Counted from the stretch's first letter, positions 12,855 through 26,254 are shown. The stretch: DNA of 64,000 bases from Tyto alba (GCF_018691265.1 NW_024881261.1:25445374-25509373); one strand, 5' to 3'. Numbers and translations are program-made. The notes: generated by a model from the sequence alone, not told the origin.

Positions 12855-13320
12855 TTTTGATTAATGTGATTCCATTTCACTAAAGTAATTGGCTTGGCCT
12901 GTTGTAGAAAATAATCAGCCTTTCTACGGAACAAATGCTAGAACATGCTAATGAGGGAGTGAGTTCGTTAAATTGATGGCGTGGAGTGACAGTTATTAAT
13001 GATTGTTATGATAAACAGACGAGTGCGAATTGGGATGAGTTGGGCAAAAGTGACAGTTTAAAAATAACGTATATTGGAAAGTACTAACGAAGTAATATAC
13101 TGTTAGGAAAACAATCATGCAAGTTGTCAAGGGAAGAAGTGTAATTATACAGCTGCACGCGCTGCCTGGGAGGACAGGGACCTGGCTGATAATGGACACG
13201 TTTTTTTGTTGGCAAGGGGAAAATATGTTATGGCAGAGAGGAGTACAGATTGATAAATTAATTGGCCTTTCTCATTGTTCCAAGAGCAAACTTGGCCAGC
13301 AATAGCCAAGCAGATTAGGT
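12855..13320. promoter_or_regulatory. Long candidate enhancer with homeodomain, SOX, FOX and NFI-like motifs
   Basis: About 460 bases of complex, CpG-bearing, homopolymer-poor sequence between AT-rich flanks. By eye it contains adjoining NFI-like half-sites near 12889 (TTGGCTTGGCC). A homeodomain, SOX and FOX-like cluster follows at 12990-13018 (TTAATGATTGTTATGATAAA). A spaced inverted pair, CTTGGC at 13291-13296 and GCCAAG at 13305-13310, has 8 bases between halves. Canonical NFI half-sites (TTGGC/GCCAA) are 5 apart, so this spacing is atypical. A CpG-rich core (CACGCGCTGCCTGG) lies near 13157. It is one of the strongest element-like blocks here. Conservation and activity are inferred. Confidence 0.42.
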
Positions 13321-13371
13321 AAATAAATGAAGTGACCAGCTCTTCCTCTGCATCTGACCCATTCCCTGCCC

Positions 13372-13393
13372 TTTTTTTTTTTTTTTTTTTTTT
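13372..13393 (+). repeat. (T)22 homopolymer tract
   Basis: An uninterrupted run of 22 T directly follows a pyrimidine-rich segment just after the 12.9-13.3 kb element-like block. No reverse-strand AATAAA is positioned to suggest a retroposon tail. Confidence 0.9.
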
Positions 13394-16300
13394 AATTCCA
13401 CCTATGCATGAACTGCCAAGCCCAACTGCCTAGGGTGGCAGTGTTCGCATAAATATAGCTTTCCTGGAAATACTTATAGCTTTTTAAAATGAGATGCTTT
13501 GTATTGTGAAGAGTTTTTTCCTAAGATGAAGGTTAATTATAATTAGCCATCAGCCTTATGCAAAGGAGCGTGAAAGCAAGATGGAGGATGCAAGTGTTCT
13601 CATTTTTAGGCAGAGGTCCCTCTTCTTTTAAAGTAACATTTAGACAGAGCTGTCCATCTGACAGCTTGCAAGAAAAAAAAGGAAGATAGTAATTGCTAGT
13701 AGGGGTGTTTGGGAGGTAGAGGTATGGCACTACTTCTGCTTATTGTTGCATGGGTTTGGTGCTAAATGGCTCGAGGTTGTTGGCTGTAGGAGAAAGACAT
13801 TTGTATCTCTCAGTCTGACAGCAGTGCCATACATAATTCAGCTGTCAGATTGCCTGTGTAGTTGACACAGTGAAAGAGCAGAGGATAAATGTGGAATATT
13901 ATCCCAGTAAGTAAAGTAGGCCATTATATAAAAAAGAAAAAAGTAAAACAGGCGTCAAAAAAATTCAGTATGGACAGTGATACTACTGCTTATGAAGGCT
14001 GGCATTAATAAGAATATGAGGTGGAATGTTGTGGATCACTTCAGTCTCTGTTCAAATGCAGAGGATTGTGGGGATACGTTTGGGCAAGCATGTAACTGAG
14101 TGGTCAGTGCTGTTCCACTTCTTTTACTTGCTTGTTTATACTGATTTGCATTTAAATATTACCTTTCCTTCATGGAAATGTGAGCAAATTACCATATTCT
14201 TCATAAAGCTGGGGGAAGTGATTTTGAAAAAGTTGGCTAAGAGGAAAGAAAGCACTGTCATCACTGTCAAATTCCAGCTGCTCAGGACCCACCAATGAAT
14301 ATAAGATGGAGAAGAGTTTAGATTTTATATGACAGGCTACAGCCGTATCAGCACTGAATGGAGCCTGTAAAATACTTACTTAGCCATTTTGGTAGATGTT
14401 TTACTGGATTCAGCTGGGTCTTGGTCTTGCATGGGCTCCAGTAATCATGTTACCAATTCCTTGTGACAGTCCTCAAGAACATGATCTGTTCACTAATCTT
14501 GCCATGTTTCCTTCAATGCCCTAGCTTTCTAATTTTCTGTCATAAGTACTAGTCTGTATAGTCTTAGATTTGTGAACACCGATTCACCAGATAAAATCAT
14601 CCAACCAAAACCAGCAAGGATAACTACCCTCTTTATTTAATAATTAAGTCTAAGCCTTTCTCCTAATAGTTACGAGTGAAATCCCACCAGTCCTTGGCTT
14701 TCATTGCTAGTGAAAGGAAGAAGGTAGAATAACTTTTGGTTTCCATAGAATTTATAATTTTCCTAACAGTGTCAGATTCAATGTATGTCAGGTATAGTTT
14801 AAGAATCTGCTAATTAGTAGCTTAACACAATTTATTGTGCATAGATGCTATGATTGTGAACTTCATTGTTCCATTCAGAACACGTAAATCGGTGACTAAA
14901 ATGCCTTTGTTTAAACAAAAATGTACCAATTTCCAAATTTCCTTGTCACAGAGAAAAACAGGCATTAAATTCTAAACTATACTGCACTTCTCCGGATGAT
15001 GACTTGTTTTACCGTATTACTTCTTAAATGGCTTTATGTATTAAATTATTACCTAAACATTGTCTTTCAAACCAGATTATAAGAAAGAGAAGCAGCCCTA
15101 AGAAAATCTTCATTTCAGCATTCATATACTCACTTCTGGCTCTCAACAAATTCTTCCATTGCCAAACCCTTGATTTAGGCCCTTCCTCTTGTCTAGTCCA
15201 GAGAGATAGTATTGATTTTGGACTTTCATCATGTGCTTGCATTGATGTTTTAGTCTGGATAAGACTTATGCTTTTGAAGCATGTGTTCTGCTCTTCCACA
15301 TTTATCGTATTGCGTTTTGCTCTGCAGAGTCCAGATTCTTTTCTAATCAAGTTGAACTGGAGGATGTTCTTCAAGTGCATCTGATGTACGCTTGTTGCTG
15401 TTGAGCGTTTAGTCTATGGAAACAGGTGACATCAAATGCATATTAAAATCTTCCAAAACACGTCTGATGTTGGACATTGGGTCTTTGACATCAGATGTTT
15501 TACTCTGGAGGTCTACTTACTATTTGCTCATATAGATATAGTCAGTCTTGATAATACTTTAAAGTGAATCTTCGTATGACATTACTGTTCCTTTGACTTT
15601 TTAGTTAATCACATTTTTTCTCTTAATTTCAGCCTAGCTGCCCTGCTCATTTCTGTCCTGTGCATGGCATCACTACTATTTTGTTTTGGGACTGGGGGCT
15701 GGCCAAGGTGTCCAGCTCTTGTTTATAAACTTTACTTCTGCCTTTGTACTGTTTTCCATAATGCTTCTTGAGTTTGACTATCTACTAGTATGTTAAAAAT
15801 TTTTTTCTTGTTGAGACTACCTAAAAACTATTTGCTTTTTATTACTGAATTTGTCATATTGCCTCCTCTGTTAGCTTATTAGATTGCGTTCTTTTTAAGT
15901 CCCAGAAATTATATTGGTAATTTAATTATTTTTGTCTCGAACAAAACTTATCCTTGAAGGAGCTTATCCCTCCTGTCTTTATATATTGTGCTTGAGCCTC
16001 ATGTTGTGTGTAAAAAAAGATGCCTTTTGAATAGGAAAGATTCTTTTGTCTAAAAGATAATTCTATTTAAAAATACTATCTTTTTTATTTTCCTCTGTAA
16101 ATGCACTTGTTTGCATTTTCAATGTAGAAAAGTAATTGATTTTGTATATTTTCCTATCCTAACAAAATTACTCTTACAATGCATTGGTGCTTAGGCAAGG
16201 AATTTGAATTTGGAGGAGCTCTCATTTAACTTTTTTGTTTGAGCTAGTGTTCACATAGTAAAATGCTGTGAGAAATAAAACCTCATTTCTTCATGGTAAT

Positions 16301-17606
16301 AAAAAGCCAGTTGACTGGATATCTGTGCAGAATTGTTTTTTTCTGTGAGGCTGAAAACTGGAGTGAGAATGGGTGAGTGGAAGCTAGCGGCAACATGAAT
16401 ACTGAGAGATGGTGTAATCTCCTGTTTGGGTCTAGATTTTATTCTACACTCTGCAACTGACCTCTCACAAGGCCATAATGAAGTCATGACACTACTGTAG
16501 CAATGCAAGTATATTTACTTTCTTTAGGTAGAACACTTAAAATTCTATGTATTAATATTATGTTGAAAACTTAAGTGAGGTTGTAGGGAATTGGCTCCTG
16601 AAGGGTAGTATGTTGAATCTATTTTATAAGCTAAGTTCATCCAAACAAGAAATCAGAAGGTCTTAATATACATTTCTGTACAGATGTGAAATAGTAAGTT
16701 GCTAATTAAATCTGAACAGCTATTCACAATTTTAATGTTTACATAGTAAAGGAGTTTTTACTTTCCAGGATTTTTTTTTTGGCTATTTTTAAAATTTCCA
16801 AGGGGACAAGTTTTCTATATATTCTTACTTTAAACTAAAATCTGAGTTTTCTAGGTTACACTAATCTTAAATTCTGTTCTCATGTTGTATGCCATTCTCA
16901 TGGTCTTCTCTATGAGAACACCACAGCAATATTAAACAGTAATCAAAACAAGGATTCATAAGAGGTATCTGCTGCTTTTTCAGACTCTGAGGTATAAAAA
17001 TGCCTACATTTCAGAAGAAGCTATCACCTTAGTTTTTTTTTTTTTTGTAGCATAGAAAGATTGTAATTTTGTCTTTCAATCACTTTTGAGAAATCTGTGC
17101 AGTAGTCTTCTAGTAAATCTGACTTGACTTGACTTTGATACAGCATTAATAACAGCTATTTCCCTAGGCAGAGATGTTGAAAGAAAAGAATCTACAGCTG
17201 ATCTAAAAGTTGTGAAGAGGTAGGCATTTATTTTGTCCTTATTGTGAACTGTATAGGTGTAGAGAAACCTTGTTTTTTGTTTGTCAGGGTATAAGAAGGA
17301 TTTAGATAGTGAATTTGAGGTTGTTTTGAGTTGTAGAAGGCAACATTAGGTGGCATATGGTTCACAAGTTGAATCCAGGCTCTGTCCAAAAAATATGTAT
17401 AAATAATTTACATCAGTGTTAGCAGCAGTCATGCATCCTCAAAGAACAGCGTGTTACCACTGTGCACAGATTTCTGCTTCTGACAATAGCTTTGCTTCAT
17501 GAATATAGACACCTATTGTACTAATTCTTTTAAGATAATTATGGTGTACTTCTCCGAGGCTTTTCTTTTTTCTGTATGGGGAAATAAAGCCTGTGGTTTT
17601 AGGTTG
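13394..17606. other. AT-rich non-coding stretch
   Basis: No gene is recognisable. Complementary frames of 118 codons occur on both strands at 15024-15384, which is a chance shadow pair and not a gene. A short, moderately complex patch at 13425-13480 could extend the upstream regulatory block. A T14 run lies at 17033-17046. Confidence 0.55.
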
Positions 17607-17905
17607 TTACCTATGGAGACTGAGTTCCAGCACATTTTGTATGATCTCCCCAACTAACTGTGGAACTGGTGAGTTCATTCCTGCCTGGAGGAGTGGATGG
17701 AGCTGGTGGCGGTGGCCAGGTGGATATATCCCCAAGGTATCCAACTTTGTCCAGAGGGACAGGCCCTGACAGCCTCTCAGCTGTAGACCCCTTGCCATAC
17801 TGAAGGGAGAATTGGCTTGGAGAACAGGCAGTGTGAAGTCTGGTGGTGTTGGAGAGAGGGAGCTCGAGCTGCAAAGGAAGACCTGTTGTTCTGCAGACAC
17901 CAGGC
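17607..17905. other. GC-richer unclassified patch
   Basis: About 300 bases clearly richer in G+C than their surroundings, including GGAGCTGGTGGCGGTGGCC near 17700. Two overlapping minus-strand frames of 97 and 87 codons are open here and are proline- and serine-rich, but neither resembles a protein I know. There is no obvious splice pair around them. It may be an old exonised or retrotransposed fragment, a degraded mobile element, or simply a local GC peak. Confidence 0.3.
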
Positions 17906-20900
17906 AGGCACTGGGTGCAACTGTGTAGGAAGGCAGAAGTTATTAGTTCAAGTATTTGTAGTCACAAGTTTGGAGCGGACCTGCGAATAGAACTGCAGTG
18001 TCTGAAGGGGAACTGCTGCAAAAAAATAATTTTGCTTTCCTCCGGTGTATAGAGGAGAGTCATACTTCCAGTTCTCCTGTATTCAGTATTCTAGATCCAT
18101 GAATATCTGCTTTAAGAGTAGCAAGCGGTAACTGTAAGATGAACTGACAAGCCTTCATCAGGCTGGAGGAGAGGCTCCAATTGAGAGCTTGCAGTTTATC
18201 AGCCGAAATTCCTCTGAAATGGTCACCTCAGACACACTCTTGACCCATCCCCCTTCCCTCAAGAAATCACAGCTGTTTCCACATGGCATTTTAAAAAGAA
18301 TGTGCTGGTTGGAAAACGATTGCTCCTTCTAACTGCTCCTCTGATTCACTTCCGTACTGTGCTAAGCCAGAAGATTAGCTGTATTTACTACCTCTGTGCT
18401 ATAAAGAAATAATTATTAAAACAGTGTAAGTGGCCTACAATTAACTTAATGTTAAATGGTAGTAAATCCGGAGCAAAAAACAAAAGCCAACTATGCCTTG
18501 GAAAGTGACTGGTGTCCGGTCAGTCATCGTTCGGTTGTTCAGGTTTGGTCTTCTTACTTTTATATATAAAAACTGGGAGAGGAGTTTTGAGGAGATACTA
18601 CAGTAAGTCTGACATGAGAAGAGTCACAGCTGGGCAAGAAGAGTTTTACTTCACTGTAGCTGCCCTTTCATGTCTGTGTGGACAGGTGCATTTTACTTTA
18701 TATGGTATGGTGGTATACACTTCCTTTATTCACTGTAATCTTTGCCCATGTTCTGGATTTCAAGCTAAAAACCATAATATTTTCCCTTTTTTGGTGGGGT
18801 GGGGTGTGTACGCTATTAGTAATTTTGATAACTCGTGCCGAAGTCTGCTAAGCAATTTTGATCTTATTTGAGTCTGATCTATGCCTTCCTACAGGTATCA
18901 ACTATAGGAAGATATGCATACCTATGGATTAGTGGAAGCATCGAGGCAACTATTGAATTTTTAAGACACAGGTGGTTTATTGTAGGCATTACAGGATACT
19001 TTTGTCTTCCTAGTACCTTGTATTTATCAGTAGTAAAACAGAGAAATCCTAGAACCAAAATAAAAACAAAGCTAGTCTACATTCTTTGGGAAAAGGCTGT
19101 TTCTTTGAATGAACATAGTACCGAGGATGGCTATATAACAAACTGGTGATAAATCAAAAAATGAGTAAAACCTGTAAATATGTATTAATAAAAAAGAGGC
19201 AGAAGCGGAGTGGTGGGAAGGAAATACTTGTGTAGCAGCTGTTTCAAAGCATGCTGCTCCTCAATAAAAGTACAGTAAAAGAAAAAACTTCTGGTCAGTG
19301 TTCCTGCTGTAAGTGACTGTGTCTCAGGAATTGTGCTGTCAGCAGTGAAGCTGGTTGTCTGCTTTGGGAGACTGTCAGTACTGAGTCTTTGTCCGAGTTG
19401 TGTTTATTGCTGATCATATCCATTTGAGTAGCAGCCTGTGCGCTTTCTCTAAGATACTATGGCTGAGGGTTGTTAGGGGAAGGGTAAGTTTTAATTGTCT
19501 GTATCCCAGATACATACAACTATTCAGCCACTCTCTGTCCAGCAGCCCACATACTGGCTGGAAAGACTTTCCTGGGGAAAAACTGTTGAACTGCTGCTCA
19601 GGATGCTATTCTTAAAATTGAAAGCTCTCAATTATGTTTTTTCCATTCAAGTAATAGAAAAGTACACTTGCTCTTTTTTTTCTGCTGTCCATAAAGACAG
19701 TGTTTTTGATGTCATTGTCTCTGTTGGAAAAGGCAGTGAAACATAAGCCCTTTTGGCAGTTTCCATATACCTTTCATTTTGTGAGGACAGGGTTAGTCTC
19801 ATGTAAGTTTCCTGTTGGTTTGGACTTGTGCTTTAGTCAGCATTTCTAAAAGCTACTCTACAGTACAGGAGAAAAGCAAAGTTGGATGTGAGAGAGAAGT
19901 GACATCTCTTTGAGCTGATTGTCTTCTGGCTTTCAGCATATACTGCAGTTTTGAGAGACTGAAAATTACCAAAATAGGTTATCATTAATCCTTGCTTTTC
20001 AGCAGCAAACAAGGACCACCCACCCCATCCCTCTCCCACAGCTGAAATCACTCAAAAAGAGTAAAAGATTTTTCTCTTCCAGGTGTTTCAGTTTATAAGA
20101 CTTCTATAGCTTCCACCTGGAGCTTTATTCATAAGATCATGTGTGGAATCCATCTCTTGCTTCCAGTTGAGGGGACTTAGGTGGGAAGAAGAGAGTTCGC
20201 TTGCCCTGTAGTTTTGTACTTCTGAACAAGACTGAAAAACTTGAAGAATTAAGTAAAAATGTTTTGGAATGGAAACACACCCAGATGCTCTGCTGTTGGA
20301 AGGAATTGGTGACACTTTTAGTCCCCAAAAAGAAAGAGTTTTTTAAACACTGGCTTGAGACTGTGTGCTGTGACCAAAGGAGGTAATGTTAGCTTTCCTG
20401 CTTTACATGTTATTCCACTGTGACTTGTTTTGGCTATGTACACCACTGCTATTTCATTGTATCTGAAAACCAGATATTTTGAGTCAACCTTATTTGCTAG
20501 GAGTGGTGTATTCTGAGAAATAGAAATTCAAGGCTTGTTTTCTCTACTGGATTCTTTCTGGAGAATGGAATAGACTTAAGTGTATGAAGTTTTCGTAAAG
20601 TTTGTTCAGCCTTCATTTGAGAGGCTAAATGCAAAGCATAGGCAATGACATAGATTTCTCCACCTTTTTTGTGCGTTGCTTCCATGTTCTGGAAAGGTCA
20701 CCTTAAGTTCATTTGTGGGGCATATTTGAGAAGAATTGTCTTTTTCCTGAGTTTAAAGGGAGGGGAAAAATGTCTGTGTAAATTTTGAATATTACTTCTG
20801 TGGTTGTAGAAGTAAAATTGTTATTGTCTACATATAATTATTCCTAACCTTTGATCAAGTTCAAATGTATATAGTAGTGTATTTTTGGGAATAGAATAAT

Positions 20901-22937
20901 TTAAGCTTCATAGAGCACTGGGGTCTCTTCATGATCAATCCATACTAATGTCTCTGTTTCATTATACATTTGGACAAAATGATAGCAGAATTCTTCATAT
21001 GGCTGTATTAGGGATGATATTATTAATTGATTCTAGAATTAAAGGTGTTCCTTTAAGGCTGAAACAAGACATGTACAGTGTCTGTTTGGGGGTATTGGAA
21101 AACAGTTCAATTTTAGTTACTAATCCAGGTGAAGATAAAAGAATGAGCTTCCTATTGAGCCGATGTGAGTTCAGAATTCATTAGATGACAGACTTCAGAC
21201 TTTATTTCAAGCCTTACATGGGATAGTGAAGGGAGAAAACCTGCAGTAGTTTTTCTGTGCCTTATTAGCTGTCCTTGCTGTGTAATATAATGCAGGAGGT
21301 ACTAATTCTCAGTTGCATTGATTTGTTATGGAGAGTAAAACTTTGAGCAGAGTTCAATTCTCTTTGGAGCAAATATGGGGAGGGGAAGTGGGCTACAAAT
21401 GTTTGCTGTTTTCTAAGGATGCTGATTCTGAAAAGTAGAGATATGTTACAGAATTTGTATGGAACAGTGCTTGATAATTCTTATCTATGGTCAAGGAACT
21501 CTCACCAGGCACTAATTAATGAATATTTTAATGCAATAATCAAATAAGGTAGTATACTTAAAAGTTTCAATAGAATATTTTATAATAATTACATCCAGTG
21601 TAACTTTTGAAATGGACTCTAATATAGTCGCAAATATTTAGCCGATAGAATTTAAAACTGCTAAACTGATTCAGTCTTTCAGAAAGTAGCATTATCAGTT
21701 CTATAGCATGTTTTAGGAATGTGAGGTTTAAAAAGTAAATTTAATTTGTTTGCTTCTGCTAATACTATACTATTTTTACTATAAATGCTGAATACTTGTT
21801 ATAGAAGTCCGTTTCAGTCAGAGCTTCTTAAATGTAAAATGGCTTGCAGGTACTTAGAACTTTTCAGGAATATCTCGATAAGACTAATATTTTTAAATTT
21901 AGGATTAAGAAAGAATGGAAAGTTGTATGCATTATTTATTCAAAGTAGTTGTTTTAATAATAAAGTTGAACAGTAGTACGTGAAAGGGTTTTGTTGCTTT
22001 CTTGTTTGCCATCTCAACAGTTTAACAGATGCAAATATCCCTTTCTTCCAGTTTGCAGAGCTTTTAGATAAGATGCAATGGAGCCCTTTTTTCCTAATAA
22101 TAATGGTAATCCCATGGTGTGGAGTTGAAATCTAATTCTTTCAGGAGTTTGTTTTTACTGTGCTAATTCTGCCTAATGTTAGCTCAAGTGAGTTACATGA
22201 GAGAGATGGAGAATATGAATGTGAATTATTCTTTGTGTATGTGCGTTTTGCTGTATACTTATACATATTAGGTGTATTACACACAAATGGTTTTAAAGAG
22301 GAATAAATCCACTGTGCAACACAGATGAACTAATGTTTTAAAAAATAATTCTGTATCAACGAAAAGCAAAGCAGATATAGAAAATTAATGTAGTCTTAAG
22401 TAACACACCATAGCTCATGAAAATATGCTATATGATATCATACTTCAAAATTTATCTTACTTGCAACATATATACATTAATATTCACATGATAACTTTTA
22501 GTATTAAGAACCTTGCATACGCACATTTTCACTTTGCGAATCTAGGTACTTCAGCAGATACATGTAACTGATAAATCTTTTTGTAGTTGTCAAAACAACT
22601 TTGTACTTTTTCTTTTACAACTAAAAGCACTTTGACAGTCTGAAACCTGGTATATCAATAGGGAAAGCAAACAGACTATTCATTTTAGTACCACATTTCA
22701 CTGAGAGTTTTGACATTTTTGAAATGTATCACTTCAAAACACTGAGACACAGACGATTAAAGGTTTTACTGGCAAAAATGTTGTTGGTTATCAATGTTAT
22801 TGATATCACACAGTGACATCTTTGCATACTGGTAGAGTCTTGTTTGAAAACCAGGGTAGTTCTACAATATGGACTATATGTGGATATCTCATTGTAGTCT
22901 ATGTGCTAGTTTATATGCCTCGAGGGCCTCCAAAAGG
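17906..22937. other. Non-coding stretch, mostly AT-rich
   Basis: I see no recognisable gene or transposon. The 18100-18370 part is more complex, with scattered CpGs, and might be a weak element. The rest, including 18512-21184 where many short frames occur, reads as ordinary intronic or intergenic DNA. Confidence 0.55.
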
Positions 22938-22990
22938 AAAAAAAAAAAAAAACAGGAAAAAGGAAAAAAAAAAGAACAAAAACAAAAAAC
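22938..22990 (+). repeat. A-rich low-complexity tract
   Basis: It begins with A15 at 22938-22952 and continues as A-rich sequence with G and C interruptions. It is one of only two pure A-runs of 14 or more in the window. No AATAAA lies 10-30 bases upstream, so I do not call it a poly(A) tail. Confidence 0.85.
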
Positions 22991-23899
22991 AGGCAAGCTA
23001 ACCTAGTTGTTGCTTGGTGATTGTCTTCATTTGTAGTCTACCTGTCAGCTCTTAGATTTGCTGATGTGTGGAGCAGCGTTGTCCTGATGTCTAAAGTCAC
23101 TCACAATTAACTCGAACTAGAGATGCTGCCAGGGTAGGACTAGTTTAGAAAGATAAAACAGACTACAGTGATCTGATACTTGTTTTTCAGTCTGGGAAAA
23201 TTGCGGTGTGTTTGTCCATAGCGTGCATTGTAGTCTGAAATAAGATCTTTGCAAAAACACTGTGTGGTGCCAGTTTCCCCAGTGCAGTCATACTGGGTTT
23301 TGGTTTGTGATTGTTTCTATGTTTAACTGGGTAATTTTCTCCTTTTAGGCTGTTGAGAAATCACAGATGTTATTGGGAATGTCTTGCCAGACACCAAAAC
23401 TAAACAGAAATATACAGTTGTCCTTCCCTTGTAAAGTTTCACAGATGATCCAAGAGCACTCTCCAATGCTGTCTTGCAAAAACCGATACTTAAAAAATAG
23501 TGCTGCAAGCCTGACTTCTTAATAGCATTGTTAATATGGAGCTCAGTCCATTATGGTAACATGAACGCTCTGCTTTTTGTGCTAGGGAAAGAAAGAAACA
23601 TGAAGTCAGCATAAGAGTTGTCTGACTTGAATCTGGGGTACTATGGAGGAGATGTGCAGCGTGTGCTCAGAGTGTGCTGGAGTCGGGGGGCTCACAGAGA
23701 CAATTTCTTAACTCATGTGCATGTACTACTGTTTTGCTCACTATGCATGCTTGGATTAGTTAATCTGGAACAGTTTAAAACGTTCTCAAATTTCTCTTGA
23801 AAGATGAACCTTTTAAACCTTTCTTAGGCTAATGTTTAGATTTAGTGTTGATTTATTCATACACAGATATGAGTATGTGTGTATGTAAAACTTTTCTAA
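22991..23899. other. Non-coding stretch
   Basis: No recognisable gene or repeat. It lies between the A-rich tract and the retrocopy-like 3' end and could hold the 5' part of that insertion, but I cannot see a boundary. Confidence 0.45.
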
Positions 23900-24086
23900 G
23901 TGTTAATGAAGAATATATTCATGTTTCTTTGCACTTTTAAAATAATGTAATCGTTAATGTAGATAAAGTTTTGTATTTCAGTGAATTTTGGGAACCTTTT
24001 AGCCGAGAGGTTATTAAACAGTACAGTCTGGCTATCTGTTTTATTTTGGCTTTCAAATTTTGTAACTGCAAGCCTTATGTGTAGTA

Positions 24087-24092
24087 AATAAA
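24087..24092 (+). terminator. Poly(A) signal-like AATAAA
   Basis: A canonical hexamer sits 22 bases before the start of the A tract at 24115. If the downstream tract is a fossil tail, this was the source transcript's cleavage signal. The hexamer alone is common by chance in AT-rich DNA. Confidence 0.4.
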
Positions 24093-24114
24093 TTGGTCAG
24101 CATGCTGTGTGGTT

Positions 24115-24164
24115 AAAAAAAAACAAAAAAACAAAAAAACAAAAAAACAAAAAAACAAAAAAAC
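24115..24164 (+). repeat. (AAAAAAAC)n tandem repeat
   Basis: A9C followed by five perfect A7C units. Regular A7C expansion is typical of slippage within an old poly(A) tail, and it follows the AATAAA at 24087. Confidence 0.95.
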
Positions 24165-26254
24165 AGAAAAAGTAATTCAGGGAAAATTACCAATCAGTGT
24201 TGAATACATATACTTGTTCTAAGAGATGTGTAATCAAAGATAGTCTGTGGAGAAGAAAATCACTAGCAGCTGAAGCTCTTGATATGAAGAATATATCTGA
24301 CACAGAATTATTTATTCAGCTTTCCTTTGGCTTGGGTACGTAACATCTATGCGGATTTGTCTGTTTCCTTAGTTGTTTTTTTTTTGTTGTTGTTGCTGTT
24401 GTTACTATTGACAGAAAAACCCCAGAAACATAATATGAGAATGATTGATTGTGGATGAAGCCATAGGCTGACTCATCCAATATAAACTAATAACACAAAT
24501 ATTAATGGAAGCACATTTCATATGAGATTGTTTTTGTCAACAGAGTTGTTTGGACTCCTGAGACTTATCCTAACAATACTTCCAGACACAATCAATAATA
24601 ATTTTTATTGCTTTTGCAAAGTGAATTTGAAAACTGTGTAAGTGAGACTGGGATATCTGGAAATGAGTTGCTTTAATCATTCTTCTGCCAAACTCTTGGC
24701 AGCACAATTAGATGGTTTTAAATTAATCCTGTTTCTAAGCTATGGATATCTAGAACTAGAGAGGTGTCCTTAGTATTACTAGTCTATCAGTGGTCATTCC
24801 TAATGTACTAAAATTCTCCTTTTAAAAACTTCAAAGCTGAAGTATGCTAGCACTTTATATGTTGACTCTGTTACAGAATTTCTTGATAACTGCTTGTCCA
24901 GGAAGAGTTATTTAATGGGTGGTGGTAAAAATGAAGACTGACAGGCTTGTCTTACTAGAAATTGAAAGATGGTCTCAGTAAAAAAGGGAAGGCAGTTTAC
25001 ATACCATGCTGCTTTTTCAGGTGCCAAAATTTACGCATATGGAACTAACCAATGCTTTTCATCTGTCTGTGGTTAATTGATAGGAAGTTCAGATACTCTT
25101 ATGTCACTAAATGAGTGCCCAACCTTTTTCTAGAATCACAATTCAAATACTAAAAAAACTTCTAAATCACTTAGGTATTGCATAGTGTTTCTAATAGAAA
25201 CATGTATTCGAATAGGTGAATTCCTCATAGAGAAAAGATTTCTAGATTTAAGTTGTAGAAACATCAAGCACTACTGCTGGATAATAGAATGGTCGTACAG
25301 GGAGTTTCTGCTACAGGGCATTTTTCATTTTACTTACCACATATTTATTCTCTGTATAGAAGTCCTTGAAAGGATGCTCATTTGCATGGAGGAAAAGGAT
25401 TATTTTTAAAACAGATGGTGTGTGCCTATAACTTCTTGTGAGGGTGAAAATTAAGTGCCTAAGAAATGTGTACTTTATCAGAAAATATGCTGGAGTTTAA
25501 GATGTCTCCTAACATTATGTAACACAAAAGCAAATTTCCCAATATTGGAGTCAGTGACGCTACAACCAATGAAGATTAGCTGAGGCTTTACCGGATTATA
25601 TACTCAAACTTTAAGAGGATTTGTCAATAGGGAATGTAGAGTTGTGGGGGTTTTTATTTTGGCTTGGTTTTTTTTTGTTGTTTTTTTTTTTTTTTTTTTT
25701 TTTAAATTAGATGTAGATGAGGTGAAATTTACCTTTGGAGAATAAAGATGTTGAACTGAGATAAATCTGAAGTGTGCAAAATATTCCTTTTGTAATTTTT
25801 TATGATTATTTCTCAGATACAAGCTTTATGATTGTAGATACTTCACATGCAGTACTGATTCTGGTGTTCCCACAGTTGCCTTAATATCCATTCCTTTGAT
25901 GTTGCAATGAGATTTTTTTTTTGTTTACTTTTCTTCTCTCAGCAGTCATTTGTATGTACCAGGGTTTCAGCTCGAGAGACAACCAACCAATATTTTCCTA
26001 GCGCATAAGGATGTAACTCTACATTTAAATTTATTGTAAAACATTATGCTCATCTGTAATTATATTACTCTAAAATAAAGCCTTCATCCACTCTAAGATC
26101 TTTTGATGTCCCTTCCCTGCTGACTCTTTTTTTCTTGTTCCCACTTACGTTAATGTGAAGAGACAGTTGAGTAAATGCACAATGAACTTCAAAACCTAGT
26201 AATTGTTTTTCAGAAAGAATGAAACTTGTGAATTAGATATGGATTGTAAAAGAA
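24165..26254. other. AT-rich non-coding stretch
   Basis: No recognisable gene. It includes T10 plus (GTT)n at 24376-24403 and the T23 tract at 25681-25703. Confidence 0.55.
25666..25703 (+). repeat. T-rich tract ending in (T)23
   Basis: A T-run and TTG interruptions lead into 23 consecutive T at 25681-25703. It is simple-sequence DNA with no associated element recognised. Confidence 0.9.

Larger units (their letters stand above)
23900..24164 (+). pseudogene. Retroposed transcript 3' end (candidate processed copy)
   Basis: The segment ends in a canonical-looking 3' end: AATAAA at 24087-24092, a 22-base gap, then an A tract from 24115 that has grown into (A7C) units up to 24164. A poly(A) signal 10-30 bases before a templated A tract is what a retroposed mRNA copy leaves behind. 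The body upstream resembles a 3' untranslated region, with no open frame that I recognise. The 5' limit given is arbitrary and no target-site duplication could be confirmed. An internal A-rich sequence after a chance AATAAA is the alternative. Confidence 0.35.

Noticed and set aside
15024..15384. Open frames of 118 codons on both strands over the same interval
   Set aside because: Overlapping complementary frames of this size arise by chance, neither resembles a known protein, and no splice or promoter context supports them.
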